Shown: positions 33,477 through 42,868, counted from the first letter of the stretch. The stretch: DNA of 64,000 nt from Rhodanobacter lindaniclasticus (GCF_004799035.1 NZ_MWIO01000014.1:149710-213709); one strand, 5' to 3'. Notes: a model not told the origin generated them from the sequence alone. Numbers and translations: made by a program.

Positions 33477-35597
33477 ATGTCTGCCCGTATTTTTTGCGCG
33501 CACGCCCGTGCGGCTGCGCCATCGTCACTGCACGCCACCAGCGTGCCCCGTCCCGCCCGCCGCGCGCTGGCGCGCACGATCGGACTTGCCCTGCTGCTGG
33601 GACCACCGCTGGCCGCGACCGCCACCGAGCCGTCCATCACGGTGTTCGCGCCCATCGTGGTCACCGCGGTGATGCAGGACGGCCCGCTCACCGTCACCAC
33701 CGACCCGAAGGCACCGCGCCAACCCGTGCCGGCCAGCGACGGCGCGGATTTCCTGAAAACCATTCCCGGCTTCGCGGTGATCCGCAAGGGCGGCAGCAAT
33801 GGCGACCCGGTGCTGCGCGGCATGACCGGCTCGCGCCTGAACATCCTGATCGACGGTGGCCAGATCGGCGGCGGCTGTCCGTCGCGGATGGACCCGCCCA
33901 CCGCCTACATCTCGCCGCAGCTGTACGACCGCGTCACCGTGATCAAGGGTCCGCAGACCGTGCAGTACGGCCCCGGCAATTCGGCCGGGACGGTGCTGTT
34001 CGAGCGCGATTTCAAGCGCTACACGGAACCGGGCCACGCATTCGAGGGCAGCCTGCTCGGCGGCTCGAACGGGCGCAACGACCAGATGGTCGACCTGCGC
34101 ACCGGCACGCCGGATGTCTACCTTGGCGTCAGCGCCAACCACACCCATGCCCAGGACTACGCGGACGGCGATGGCCGCCGCGTGCATTCCTCCTACGACC
34201 GCTGGAACACCGACCTGACCCTGGGCTGGACGCCGGACGACGACACCCGCGTCGAGCTGACCACCGGCAAGGGCGACGGCAAGGCGGCCTACGCCTTCAG
34301 CGGCATGGATGGCGTGCAGTTCCTGCGCGAGAGCGTGGGGTTGAAGTTCGAACAGCGCCGCGCCGACGGCCCGCTGGAAAAGCTGGAGGCACAGCTCTAC
34401 TACAACTACGCCGACCACGTGATGGACAACTACACCCTGCGCCAGCCGGACCCCAGCAGCGTGATGCCGATGGCGATGGCCAGCGACGTGGCGCGCACCA
34501 CCGTCGGTGGCCGCGCCGCCGCCAGCTTCCGGTGGGGCGAATCGCTGGAACTGGCGGCCGGCGTCGACGGCTCGGCCAACACGCACACCGCACGCATGGG
34601 CGGACCGGCCGGCGGGATGCTGCCGGACTATCACGATCAACCGCGCCTGCGCGACGCACGCATCGGCACGCTCGGCGCCTTCGGCGAACTGCGCTGGACG
34701 CTGGCCGAGCGCGACCTGCTCATTGGCGGTGCACGCCTCGACCGCGCGCACGCGCGCGGCTACCAGTTGGCCGCATCCGGCATGGGCGGCACGGCAAAGC
34801 TCCCCGCGAGCCGCTCGTCCACCCTGCCCGCCGGCTTCGTGCGCTACGAGCATGATCTGGCCGCGGCACCAGCCACGTTCTACGCCGGCATCGGCCACGT
34901 CGAGCGCTTCCCCGATTACTGGGAACTGTTCGGCCGGCATGTCGACAAGAGCGTCGCCGCGTTCCGCCGACTGAATCCGGAGCGCACCACCCAGCTCGAT
35001 GTCGGCCTGCAGTACAACGACGGCAAGCGGCTGAGGGGCTGGGTGTCCGGCTACCTCGGCGTGGTCGACGACTTCATCCTGCTCGACTATGGCAGCGGCA
35101 TGATGGGCAAGAGCCAGGCGCGCAATGTCCGGGCACGCATCGCCGGTACCGAGGCCGGCCTGGTCTACGCCTTCGACGACCGCTGGAAGGGCGACGCCAC
35201 ACTGGCCTGGGCCTGGGGCGAAAACCGCAGCGACCACCGCCCGCTGCCGCAGATGCCGCCGCTGGAGGCGCGTTTCGGGCTCACCTACGACAGCGGCGTC
35301 TGGTCGGCGGGCGCCCTGTGGCGGGTGGCCGCGGCGCAGCACCGGGCCGCGCCGGGCAGCGGCAACATCGTCGGCCAGGATCTCGGGCCGAGTGCCGGCT
35401 TCGGCGTGTTCTCGCTCAACAGTGGCTATCGTCTCAGCCGCACGCTCACGCTCAGCGCGGGGATCGACAACCTGCTGGACAAGACCTACGCCGAGCACGT
35501 CAACGCGGCGAACGCAGGACTGGTCGGCTACGTCAACACGCTGCGGGTGAACGAGCCGGGCCGCACCGGCTGGCTGAAGCTCGACGTGAAACTCTGA
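33477..35597 (+). CDS. oprC: TonB-dependent copper receptor (OprC/NosA-like)
   Basis: A 706-residue outer-membrane receptor. A signal peptide is followed by a plug domain (DFLKTIPGFAVIRKGGSNGDPVLRGM, read in two parts) and a beta-barrel of about 22 strands ending in an aromatic-rich segment (GRTGWLKLDVKL). The plug segment GGGCPSRMDPPTAYISP is the copper-site motif of OprC and NosA. It takes up copper using TonB energy, supplying nitrite reductase and any nitrous oxide reductase. The start follows GAGGAACGCC. Its stop codon lies inside the first copy of the repeat that begins at 35592. Confidence 0.9.
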   Translation: MSARIFCAHARAAAPSSLHATSVPRPARRALARTIGLALLLGPPLAATATEPSITVFAPIVVTAVMQDGPLTVTTDPKAPRQPVPASDGADFLKTIPGFAVIRKGGSNGDPVLRGMTGSRLNILIDGGQIGGGCPSRMDPPTAYISPQLYDRVTVIKGPQTVQYGPGNSAGTVLFERDFKRYTEPGHAFEGSLLGGSNGRNDQMVDLRTGTPDVYLGVSANHTHAQDYADGDGRRVHSSYDRWNTDLTLGWTPDDDTRVELTTGKGDGKAAYAFSGMDGVQFLRESVGLKFEQRRADGPLEKLEAQLYYNYADHVMDNYTLRQPDPSSVMPMAMASDVARTTVGGRAAASFRWGESLELAAGVDGSANTHTARMGGPAGGMLPDYHDQPRLRDARIGTLGAFGELRWTLAERDLLIGGARLDRAHARGYQLAASGMGGTAKLPASRSSTLPAGFVRYEHDLAAAPATFYAGIGHVERFPDYWELFGRHVDKSVAAFRRLNPERTTQLDVGLQYNDGKRLRGWVSGYLGVVDDFILLDYGSGMMGKSQARNVRARIAGTEAGLVYAFDDRWKGDATLAWAWGENRSDHRPLPQMPPLEARFGLTYDSGVWSAGALWRVAAAQHRAAPGSGNIVGQDLGPSAGFGVFSLNSGYRLSRTLTLSAGIDNLLDKTYAEHVNAANAGLVGYVNTLRVNEPGRTGWLKLDVKL

Positions 35598-36060
35598 GAG
35601 GTTGTGCTTTCTTGCTCTTGCTTCCCCCGCTTGCGGGGGAAGGTACCCGCAGGGCGGAAGGGGGGCTTTTCGCTTTGCAAAAGCCAAGATCAAGATCGCC
35701 TCCATCCGCCTTCGGCACCTTCCCCCGCTTCGCGAGGGAAGGAAAAACCGGGTGCGACGCCGCCGTCGAATCTTTCACAGGCTCTGAGAGGTTGTGCTTT
35801 CTTGCTCTTGCTTCCCCCGCGCAGCGGGGGAAGGTGCCCGAAGGGCGGAAGGGGGAGCTTTTCGCTTTGCAAAAGCCAAGATCAAGAGCGCCCCCATCCG
35901 CCTTCGGCACCCCGGATCAAGTCCGGGGCAGGCTCTTCCCCCGCTTCGCGAGGGAAGGAAAAACCGGGTGCGACGCCGCCGTCGAATTTTTCACAGGCTC
36001 TGAGAGGTTGTGCTTTCTTGCTCTTGCTTCCCCCGCTTCGCGAGGGAAGGAAAAACCAGG
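35592..36060. repeat. Tandem direct repeat block, two full copies and one partial
   Basis: The string CTCTGAGAGGTTGTGCTTTC begins at 35592, 35782 and 35998, so units of about 190 and 216 bp are followed by a shorter third copy of about 60 bp. The second copy has about 26 bp more, including CCCCGGATCAAGTCCGGGG. Each full unit holds small inverted repeats, for example CTTCCCCCGCTTGCGGGGGAAG at 35621 (seen as CTTCCCCC/GGGGGAAG). It fills the 520-bp gap between the copper receptor and the next gene and contains no gene I can support. It looks like a dispersed intergenic repeat that was duplicated in place. Confidence 0.85.
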
Positions 36061-36120
36061 TGCACCGCGTCGCGCACGCGTTGCGGGCGGCGCTTCACGG
36101 GCCACCCGCAACGCGCCGCC

Positions 36121-36627
36121 TCACGGCTCGTCGTGCATCACGTGTTCGACCGGCACCGGCTTGTCCCAGCCGGGATCGTCGAAATACTGCGGGTAATGCG
36201 CGATCGCCGCGCGCATGTCGGCCACCGCGGACACCTTCGCCGGATCGGCCTTCAACGCCTGCGCGGCCGTGAGCAGCGGCACCAGGATGCCGTGCAGCGC
36301 GGCATCGGGCTCGGCCGACAGCTTGCAGTTGGCGAACATGTAGGTCACCGCACTTTCCACCTCGGTGGCGCGGTCGACCGCCATCGGCGCGCTCATGTGA
36401 CCCATCTCGTAGTGGGCCAGCTCGGCCACCGCGGTGTGCGCGCGGCGCATGCCCGCGCGCAGCGGGGCATCCGGCGTCCAGCGCTGTGCCGGCACCTGCG
36501 TGGCGGCGCTGGCGGCGTGTGCCGCGTGGCTGTCGTGCTCGGCGTGGGCGTGTTGGGGACCGGCCTGGGCCGCAGTGGCGAGGCCGAGCGCGCAGGCGCT
36601 GGCGAGAAGAATGCGTACAGCTTTCAT
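36121..36627 (-). CDS. His-rich periplasmic protein (DnrO-like)
   Basis: A 168-residue exported protein with the signal peptide MKAVRILLASACALGLATAAQA and a histidine-rich start to the mature part (HAHAEHDSHAAHA). The rest is helical, with AELAHYEMGHMSAPM, a cysteine in YMFANCKLSAEPDAALHG, and a C-terminal His in EHVMHDEP. The composition suggests a periplasmic metal (copper or iron) binder. A GGAGTGAT ribosome site precedes ATG 36627. An FNR-type site lies 80 bp upstream inside the end of the RND gene. The name DnrO-like is a loose family label; no function is known. Confidence 0.65.
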   Translation of the reverse strand: MKAVRILLASACALGLATAAQAGPQHAHAEHDSHAAHAASAATQVPAQRWTPDAPLRAGMRRAHTAVAELAHYEMGHMSAPMAVDRATEVESAVTYMFANCKLSAEPDAALHGILVPLLTAAQALKADPAKVSAVADMRAAIAHYPQYFDDPGWDKPVPVEHVMHDEP

Positions 36628-36699
36628 GCGGATCACTCCGGCAGGCGGCGCGGACGCCGCGGATGAAGGCATGCTAGCGCGCGGTGCCGGCGAGCCGGC

Positions 36700-36713
36700 C
36701 TGACCGGGGTCAA
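36700..36713 (-). promoter_or_regulatory. FNR-type site for the His-rich protein, within the end of the RND gene
   Basis: CTGAC-CGGG-GTCAA; one half deviates by one base. It overlaps the RND stop codon, and its centre is 79.5 bp before ATG 36627 on the minus strand. Confidence 0.6.
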
Positions 36714-39700
36714 GCCGGCGGCGCCTGCGACAATCGGCCATCCGGCCCCGTGCGCCGCTGCAGCCAGGCGTAGTAGAGCAGCGGGATCACCAGCAGGGTC
36801 AGCGCGGTGGAGACCAGGATGCCGAAGATCAGCGACACCGCCAGGCCCTGGAAGATCGGGTCGTCGATGATGAAGAAGCCGCCGATCATAGCCGCCAGCC
36901 CGGTCAACACGATCGGCTTGGCGCGCACCGCCGCGGCCTCGACCACCGCCTCGCGCAGCGGACTGCCGGCGGCCAGCGCGTGGTTGATGAAGTCGATCAG
37001 CAGGATCGAGTTGCGCACGATGATGCCGGCCAGCGCGATCATGCCGATCATCGAGGTGGCGGTGTACTGCGCGCCGACCAGCGCATGCCCGGGCATCACG
37101 CCGATCACGGTCAGCGGGATCGGCGCCATGATGATCAGCGGCACCACGTAGCTCTTGAACTGGCCGACCACCAGCAGATAGATCAGCAGCAGGCCCGCCG
37201 AGTAGGCCAGGCCCATGTCGCGGAACGTCTCGTAGGTGATCTGCCACTCGCCGTCCCACTTCACCGCGGCGTCGGTGGTGTCGGTCGGCTGCGCGATGAA
37301 GTGCTGCTGCAGCAGCTGCCCCGCCACCTTGTCGTGGCCGAGCTTGCCGACCAGCGAGAACATGCCGTACAGCGGGCTGTCGGTGCTGCCGGCGTCGTCG
37401 CCGGTGACGGTGGCATAGGGCAGCAGGTCCTTGTGCCAGATCGCCTGCTCGCGCTGCGCCGACTGCACGCGGACCACCTCGGACAACGGCACCAGCGCGC
37501 CCCCGGCCGCACGCACGCGCAGCGCCAGCAGCTGCTCCATCGACGCCTGGTCGCCCGCGCCCAGGCGCAGGCGGATCGGCACCGCGTACTTCGCCTGGCC
37601 GTCCATCAGCCAGGTGGCATCGTCGCCGGACAAGGCGGTGCGCAGCGCCTGCGCGATGCTCGCCTGATCCAGCCCCAGTCGCGCCGCGCGGGCGCGATCG
37701 ACCACCAGCACGTCGCGCGGCGCATCCGCTTCCACGCTGGTGTCGACGTCGACGATGTCCGGGTTGGCCCTGAAATCCTGTTCCAGCCCCAGCGCCACCT
37801 TGCGCACGGTGGCGTAGTCCGGGCCGTAGACCTCGGCCACGATCGGCGCCAGCACCGGCGGCCCCGGCGGCACCTCGACCACCTTCACCGAGGCGCCGTA
37901 GCGCGCGCCGATCTGCGCCAGCGCCGGGCGCACCGCCAGCGCGATGGCGTGGCTCTGCCGCGAGCGCTCGTGCTTGTCGACCAGGTTCACCTGCAGGTCG
38001 CCCACGATCGGGCCGCTGCGCAGGTAGTACTGGCGCACCAGTCCGTTGAAGGTGATCGGCGACGCGGTGCCGGCATAGCCCTGCCAGTCCTTCACCTCGG
38101 GCAGTTTGGCCACCGCCTGCGCCAGCTCGCCGAGCAGGCGGTTGGTGCGCTCCAGCGTGCTGCCCTCGGGCATGTCCACCACCACCTGGAACTCGGACTT
38201 GTTGTCGAACGGCAGCATTTTCAGCACCACCGCCTTGACCACCACCAGGCCCACCGCCCCCAGCACCAGCGCGCCCATCGCGGCGAACAGCAGGTGCCGG
38301 TGGCGCGGCGCGCGGGGGCCATCGAGGAAGGGCAGCATCAGGCGACGGAACGTGCGGTGCAGGCGGCTGTCATTCGCACCGTCGGCGTTCCCCGGCGCAG
38401 CTTCGGCGTGGCTGTGGTGGCCGAGCAGTTTCAGCGCCAGCCACGGCGTCACCACCAGCGCGACGGCCAGCGACAGCAGCATGCCGGCCGAGGCGTTGAT
38501 CGGGATCGGCCGCATGTACGGCCCCATCAGGCCGGACACGAAGGCCATCGGCAGCAGCGCGGCGATCACCGTGAAGGTGGCCAGGATGGTCGGCCCGCCG
38601 ACCTCGCCGACCGCCTCGGGGATCGCCTCGCGCAGCGTGCGACCGCCCAGCGCCATGTGCCGGTGGATGTTCTCCACCACCACGATGGCATCGTCGACCA
38701 GGATACCGATGGAGAAGATCAGCGCGAACAGCGAGACGCGGTTGATGGTGAAACCCATTGCCCACGACGCGAACAGGGTCAGCGCCAGGGTGATGATCAC
38801 CGCGCTGCCGACCACGATCGCCGCGCGCCAGCTCAGCGCCAGCAGCACCAGCAGCACCACCGAGAAGGTGGCGAAGATCAGCTTGTGGATCAGCTTGTTC
38901 GCCTTGTCGGTGGCGGTCTGGCCGTAGTCGCGGGTGACCACCACGTGCACGTCGGCGGGAATCGCCACGTTGCGCAGTGCGGCCAGCCGCTCGCGGATCG
39001 CGCCGGTGATGTCGGCGGCGTTGGTGCCGGGCTTCTTCGCCACCGCGATGGTCACGGCCGGCGCGTGGCCGGTGGCCGGCCCGGCCTTGCCCGCCGGTGC
39101 GCCGAACCAGGCGTAGCTGTCGGGCAGGTCCGCACCCGGGCGGATCGTGGCCACGTCGGAGAGGAATACCGGCTGGCCGTTCTTCAGGCCGATCACCAGT
39201 TGCGACACTTCCGCCGCATCGGCGAGGAAACGCCCGGCGGTCACCGGCACGTCGCGGTCGCCGCTCACCCGGTCGCCGGCCTGGGCGACCGTGTTGGCCG
39301 CCTTCAGCACGCCGGAGAGGTCACCCGGGGTCATGCCGTAGGCGGCCAGTTTCGCCGCGTCCAGCTGCACCACCACCGCGCGGGTCGGCGCGCCGAGGGT
39401 GTAGACGTCGCGCGTGCCGGGCACGCGCTTCAATTCGGTCTCCAGCGTGTGCGCCACCTCGGCCAGTTGCACCGGGCCCTGCGCGGGATCGTCGCTCCAC
39501 AGCGTCAGCGCCATCACCGGCACGTCGTCGATGCCCATCGGCCGCACCAGCGGCGGACCGACGCCGAGGCCGGGCGGCACGAAGCCCTGGTTCTGGAACA
39601 CCTGGTTGTACAGCCGCACGATCGCCGTCTGCCGCGGCACGCCGACCTGGAACTCCACCGTCATCACCGCCATGCCGGGCCGGCTCACCGAGTAGACGTG

Positions 39701-39958
39701 CTTGACGCCCTCGATCTCGGCCAGCTTCTGCTCCAGCGGGAACGCCACCAGGTTTTCCACGTCGCGCACGTCGGCGCCCGGGAACGGCACCATCACGTTG
39801 GCCATGGTCACGTCGATCTGCGGCTCTTCCTCGCGCGGCGTGATCATCACCGCGACCAGCCCCAGCAACAGCGCCGCGATCGCCAGGATCGGGGTCAGCG
39901 GCGAAGCCTGGAATGCGCGCGCGATGCGGCCGGAAAAGCCGAGCCGTGGCCCGCTCAC
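36710..39958 (-). CDS. RND-family efflux transporter permease
   Basis: A 1082-residue inner-membrane transporter of the HAE/HME superfamily, with twelve membrane helices and two large periplasmic loops. The first helix is followed by EEEPQIDVTMANVMVPFPGA, the hallmark N terminus of RND pumps. The fourth helix contains FSIGILVDDAIVVVENIHRH, which holds the paired aspartates (DD) of the proton relay, and GGRTLREAIPEAV follows. It starts with GTG overlapping the adaptor stop (GTGA). The gene order, SQR-like enzyme, adaptor, pump, is unusual. The substrate is unknown. Confidence 0.88.
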   Translation of the reverse strand: MSGPRLGFSGRIARAFQASPLTPILAIAALLLGLVAVMITPREEEPQIDVTMANVMVPFPGADVRDVENLVAFPLEQKLAEIEGVKHVYSVSRPGMAVMTVEFQVGVPRQTAIVRLYNQVFQNQGFVPPGLGVGPPLVRPMGIDDVPVMALTLWSDDPAQGPVQLAEVAHTLETELKRVPGTRDVYTLGAPTRAVVVQLDAAKLAAYGMTPGDLSGVLKAANTVAQAGDRVSGDRDVPVTAGRFLADAAEVSQLVIGLKNGQPVFLSDVATIRPGADLPDSYAWFGAPAGKAGPATGHAPAVTIAVAKKPGTNAADITGAIRERLAALRNVAIPADVHVVVTRDYGQTATDKANKLIHKLIFATFSVVLLVLLALSWRAAIVVGSAVIITLALTLFASWAMGFTINRVSLFALIFSIGILVDDAIVVVENIHRHMALGGRTLREAIPEAVGEVGGPTILATFTVIAALLPMAFVSGLMGPYMRPIPINASAGMLLSLAVALVVTPWLALKLLGHHSHAEAAPGNADGANDSRLHRTFRRLMLPFLDGPRAPRHRHLLFAAMGALVLGAVGLVVVKAVVLKMLPFDNKSEFQVVVDMPEGSTLERTNRLLGELAQAVAKLPEVKDWQGYAGTASPITFNGLVRQYYLRSGPIVGDLQVNLVDKHERSRQSHAIALAVRPALAQIGARYGASVKVVEVPPGPPVLAPIVAEVYGPDYATVRKVALGLEQDFRANPDIVDVDTSVEADAPRDVLVVDRARAARLGLDQASIAQALRTALSGDDATWLMDGQAKYAVPIRLRLGAGDQASMEQLLALRVRAAGGALVPLSEVVRVQSAQREQAIWHKDLLPYATVTGDDAGSTDSPLYGMFSLVGKLGHDKVAGQLLQQHFIAQPTDTTDAAVKWDGEWQITYETFRDMGLAYSAGLLLIYLLVVGQFKSYVVPLIIMAPIPLTVIGVMPGHALVGAQYTATSMIGMIALAGIIVRNSILLIDFINHALAAGSPLREAVVEAAAVRAKPIVLTGLAAMIGGFFIIDDPIFQGLAVSLIFGILVSTALTLLVIPLLYYAWLQRRTGPDGRLSQAPPA

Positions 39959-41103
39959 GGCGCATCCCCGCGCCGCTGCGCGACCAGCCAGCGCGCCGCG
40001 GCGGCCGGATCGGTGGCGACGCGCTCGCCGTCGTCCAGCCCGGCCAGCACCTCGACGCGATCGCCGTGGCGATGGCCCAGGCGCAGCTGGCGCAGCGTCA
40101 CGTCATGCTGACCCAGCACGTAGGCGCCGACCAGCTCGCCGCGCTGCACCAGCGCGCTCGTCGGCAGCAGCAGGCGCTTCGCCTCGCCGCTGGCGAAGGC
40201 GACCTTGACCGTCATGCCCGGCACCAGGCCGGCACCGTCGCCGGGCAGTTCCAGCCGCACGCGGAAGCTGTGCGTCTGCGGATCGGCATAGGGGAACACG
40301 GTGAGCTTGCCGGCCGCCACGCGGCGGCCGTCGTCGAGCACCACCTCGGCGGCGTGGTAGCGGCGGATCGCAGCGATCGCGCTCTGCGGCACCTGCACGC
40401 CGACCCGCAGATCCTGCAGCGACGCCAGCGCGATCAGCGGCTGCGGTGCCGGCGGCCCCGACTGCACCGCCTCGCCCACCTGCACGTAACGGCGGGTGAC
40501 GATGCCGTCGTACGGCGCGCGCAGCACGGTGTAATCGAGCTGCTGGCCGACCTGGCTGGACTGCGCGCGAGCCGACTGCAGCGCTGCCAGCGCGGCGTCG
40601 CGACGGGCGCGCTCGGCGTCGAGCTGCGCCTTGGAGACGAAGCCTTTCCCGAATATCTCGGCGAAGCGCCGGTAGGACGTATCCGCCTCGGTGTACGCCG
40701 CCTGCGCCGCGGCGATCTGCGCCTGCGCGGCGTGCCGCGCAGATTTCTGCTCGACGTCGCTGAAACGCACCAGCACGTCGCCCTTGCGCACGGCATCGCC
40801 GACGTCATGCGGCAGCTCGACCACCCGCGCGTTGGTCTGCGCCGAGATCACCGCCTCGTGCACCGCCTCGACCACGCCATCCCAGGCCTGCTCGTCGTGC
40901 GCCGGTTCGAGGTGCACGGTCAGCGCGGCCAGCGGCGGCGGCGCCGTGGCCGCCGGCGGCGCTGGCGTGCGTCCGCACGCGGCCAGCGCGGCCAGCACGA
41001 GTGCGAGCATGGCCGGGCGCAGCGAGCGCGTCATGACGCGCCCGCGCAGCGCCGGGTGTGGCTGCGCGTGGTGCGCCTGGCGGGAGGGTCCGGTTGTACT
41101 CAT
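39955..41103 (-). CDS. RND periplasmic adaptor lipoprotein
   Basis: A 382-residue membrane fusion protein. A lipoprotein signal (LALVLAALAAC) sits behind a 23-residue N-terminal extension; the alternative start MTRSLRP at 41034 would remove it. The hairpin coiled coil, SAQTNARVVELPHDVGDAVRKGD (lipoyl half) and LDYTVLRAPYDGIVTRRYVQVGEAV (second half) are typical adaptor features. The ATG at 41103 overlaps the stop of the SQR-like gene (ATGA), with an AGGTGA ribosome site, which is why it is preferred. It would join the RND pump to an outer-membrane channel that is not encoded here. Confidence 0.85.
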   Translation of the reverse strand: MSTTGPSRQAHHAQPHPALRGRVMTRSLRPAMLALVLAALAACGRTPAPPAATAPPPLAALTVHLEPAHDEQAWDGVVEAVHEAVISAQTNARVVELPHDVGDAVRKGDVLVRFSDVEQKSARHAAQAQIAAAQAAYTEADTSYRRFAEIFGKGFVSKAQLDAERARRDAALAALQSARAQSSQVGQQLDYTVLRAPYDGIVTRRYVQVGEAVQSGPPAPQPLIALASLQDLRVGVQVPQSAIAAIRRYHAAEVVLDDGRRVAAGKLTVFPYADPQTHSFRVRLELPGDGAGLVPGMTVKVAFASGEAKRLLLPTSALVQRGELVGAYVLGQHDVTLRQLRLGHRHGDRVEVLAGLDDGERVATDPAAAARWLVAQRRGDAP

Positions 41104-42389
41104 TCGTCACCTGTGCCGGGCCGGATGCGCGCGATGCCCAGCGCCTTCATCACGTACTTTTCGTAGACCGGCGTGGTGTTGCCGGTGCGGATCTTGTGCA
41201 TGAAGTATTTCTCGAACGCCACCTTGGCCAGATGCACCCACTTGCCCTCCTTCGCCCAGGTCAGGTTGCGCGGCGGGATCTGCGGCAGCGCCACGAACGC
41301 CGCGCCGCTGTCGCCCATGTCGGCCAGGCACACCGCGTTCCATGTCGCTTCGGCCGTGGCCGGCCGGTTCTCGATGTCCGCCTTGATGTTCGCGGTCAGG
41401 GTGCTGACCATCGACTCGATCATGAAACCGGTCTTGGGCGCGCCGGTGGGCACCGGGGTGGCCTCCACCGGCGGGATCGCCACGCACACGCCGGCGGAGA
41501 ATACGTTGCGGAAGGTCGGGTTGCGCTGGTGCTTGTCGATCAGCACGAAGCCGCGCGGATTGACCAGGCCCTCGATGCCCCGCACGGCGGCCACGCCGGT
41601 GAAGGCGGGGATCACCATCGCATAGCGGAACGCCAGCGCGTGCTGCTCCTGCGGCTGGCCATGCGCGTCGGCTTCGGTGACGTGCATGCTGCCGTCCTCG
41701 ACCTTGTCGATCCGCGCATTGCAGATCCACTTGATGTGGCGCTGGCGCAACTGGCGCTCCAGCAGCCCGCGCGAATCGCCGATCCCGCCCAGGCCCATGT
41801 GGCCGATGTACGGCTCGCTGGTGACGAAGGTCATCGGCACGCGGTCGCGCAGCTTGCGCCGGCGCAGGTCGGTGTCGAGGATCAGCGCGAACTCGTAGGC
41901 CGGGCCGAAGCAGCTGGCGCCCTGCGCCGCGCCGACCACCACCGGGCCGGGGTTCTGCAGGAACTGCTGGTACGCCTGCCACGCGGTGGTCGCGTGCGGC
42001 GTGGTGCAGACTGATTGCGTGTAGCCGTCGACCGGGCCCAGCCCCGGGATCTCGTCGAACGCCAGCCGCGGGCCGGTGGTGACGACGAGGTAGTCGTATT
42101 TCAGTTCGCGGCCGTCGGCCAGCAGCACCAGGTTGTCGGCCGGACGCACCGCGCTGGCCGGCGAATCGATGAAGGCGATGTCGTGCGGGGCCATCGCCGC
42201 GGCCGCGTCGAGTTGCACGTCGGCCGGTTGCCGCCAGCCGATGCCGACCCACGGGTTGGATGGGGTGAAGGAGAACAGGCGCCCCTCGCCGACCACGGTG
42301 ACGCGATGGGCATTGCCCAGCGCGGCCTTGATTTCATAGGCGGCACTGGTGCCGCCCAGGCCCGAACCCAGGATGACGACGTCGCTCAT
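41100..42389 (-). CDS. Sulfide:quinone oxidoreductase-like flavoprotein
   Basis: A 429-residue flavoprotein. The FAD motif VVILGSGLGGTSAAYEIKAAL is at the N terminus; cysteines occur in SVCTTPHA and GAASCFGPAYEF-like context (GASCFGPAYEF) and in SAGVCVAIPP, the region of the redox cysteines in sulfide:quinone oxidoreductases. The segment PTGAPKTGFMIESM near residue 330 is the SQR C-terminal membrane-side motif. It probably oxidises sulfide or a related sulfur compound and reduces quinone. An AGGAG ribosome site precedes ATG 42389. It is the first gene of an operon that continues into an adaptor and an RND pump. Confidence 0.82.
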   Translation of the reverse strand: MSDVVILGSGLGGTSAAYEIKAALGNAHRVTVVGEGRLFSFTPSNPWVGIGWRQPADVQLDAAAAMAPHDIAFIDSPASAVRPADNLVLLADGRELKYDYLVVTTGPRLAFDEIPGLGPVDGYTQSVCTTPHATTAWQAYQQFLQNPGPVVVGAAQGASCFGPAYEFALILDTDLRRRKLRDRVPMTFVTSEPYIGHMGLGGIGDSRGLLERQLRQRHIKWICNARIDKVEDGSMHVTEADAHGQPQEQHALAFRYAMVIPAFTGVAAVRGIEGLVNPRGFVLIDKHQRNPTFRNVFSAGVCVAIPPVEATPVPTGAPKTGFMIESMVSTLTANIKADIENRPATAEATWNAVCLADMGDSGAAFVALPQIPPRNLTWAKEGKWVHLAKVAFEKYFMHKIRTGNTTPVYEKYVMKALGIARIRPGTGDE

Positions 42390-42448
42390 GATGACTAACT
42401 CCTGCACTGAGGGTACCGACAGCGTGCGCCGGCGGCACCGCAAGGGAT

Positions 42449-42462
42449 TTGAGCCTGGTCAA
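42449..42462 (-). promoter_or_regulatory. FNR-type site before the SQR/RND operon
   Basis: TTGAG-CCTG-GTCAA, with one mismatch. The centre is 66.5 bp before ATG 42389. It lies in the 95 bp between this gene and the DUF302 gene. Confidence 0.65.
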
Positions 42463-42484
42463 TTCAAGGGCCGCTTCGCCGGCG

Positions 42485-42868
42485 CTACGCCGCCTCGGCG
42501 ATGACGTTCACCAGGGTCTGCTCCACTTCGCGCGCGATTGCCGCCAGGGCGGGATCGCTGGAGAGCATGCCGAGCATCGGTGTCGGCCGGATCATGCCGA
42601 TCCAGGTCTTGCCCTCCTCGGTATAGACCGACACCCGGCACGGCAACGCCATGTTCAGCCGCAAGTCGTTGGCCAGCACGCGGCCGGCCTGGCGCGGGTT
42701 GCACACCTCGAACACCTTGCACTCGTGGCCGAACTCCACGCCCTTGCCGCGCAAGGTGCCGCCCAGGTCGTGCACGTGCAGCACGCCGAAGCCGTGCGCG
42801 GCGACGGCGGTGGCAAGGTCGGCCGCGGCCTGCTCGAAGCTCTTGGATGTCTCCACGATGTGATACAT
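42485..42868 (-). CDS. DUF302-family protein
   Basis: A 127-residue soluble protein. The motifs SFEQAAADLATAVAAHGFGVLHVHDLGGTL (in parts), KVFEVCNPRQAGRVLANDLRLNMALPCRVSVYTEEGKTWIGM and the Cys in each of HECKVFEVC and LPCRV define DUF302. Members occur with sulfur and thiol-related genes; no reaction is established. It lies 18 bp after the DUF2892 gene and is probably controlled by the divergent ArsR-type regulator. Confidence 0.82.
   Translation of the reverse strand: MYHIVETSKSFEQAAADLATAVAAHGFGVLHVHDLGGTLRGKGVEFGHECKVFEVCNPRQAGRVLANDLRLNMALPCRVSVYTEEGKTWIGMIRPTPMLGMLSSDPALAAIAREVEQTLVNVIAEAA

Noticed and set aside
35592..36060. CRISPR-like repeat array
   Set aside because: The units are about 190-216 bp and adjoin directly; there are no short repeats separated by unique spacers.
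36980..40111. Long open frame on the plus strand opposite the RND genes
   Set aside because: Same reason: antisense frame in GC-rich DNA rich in His, Arg and Asp with no domain, opposite a clear RND transporter.
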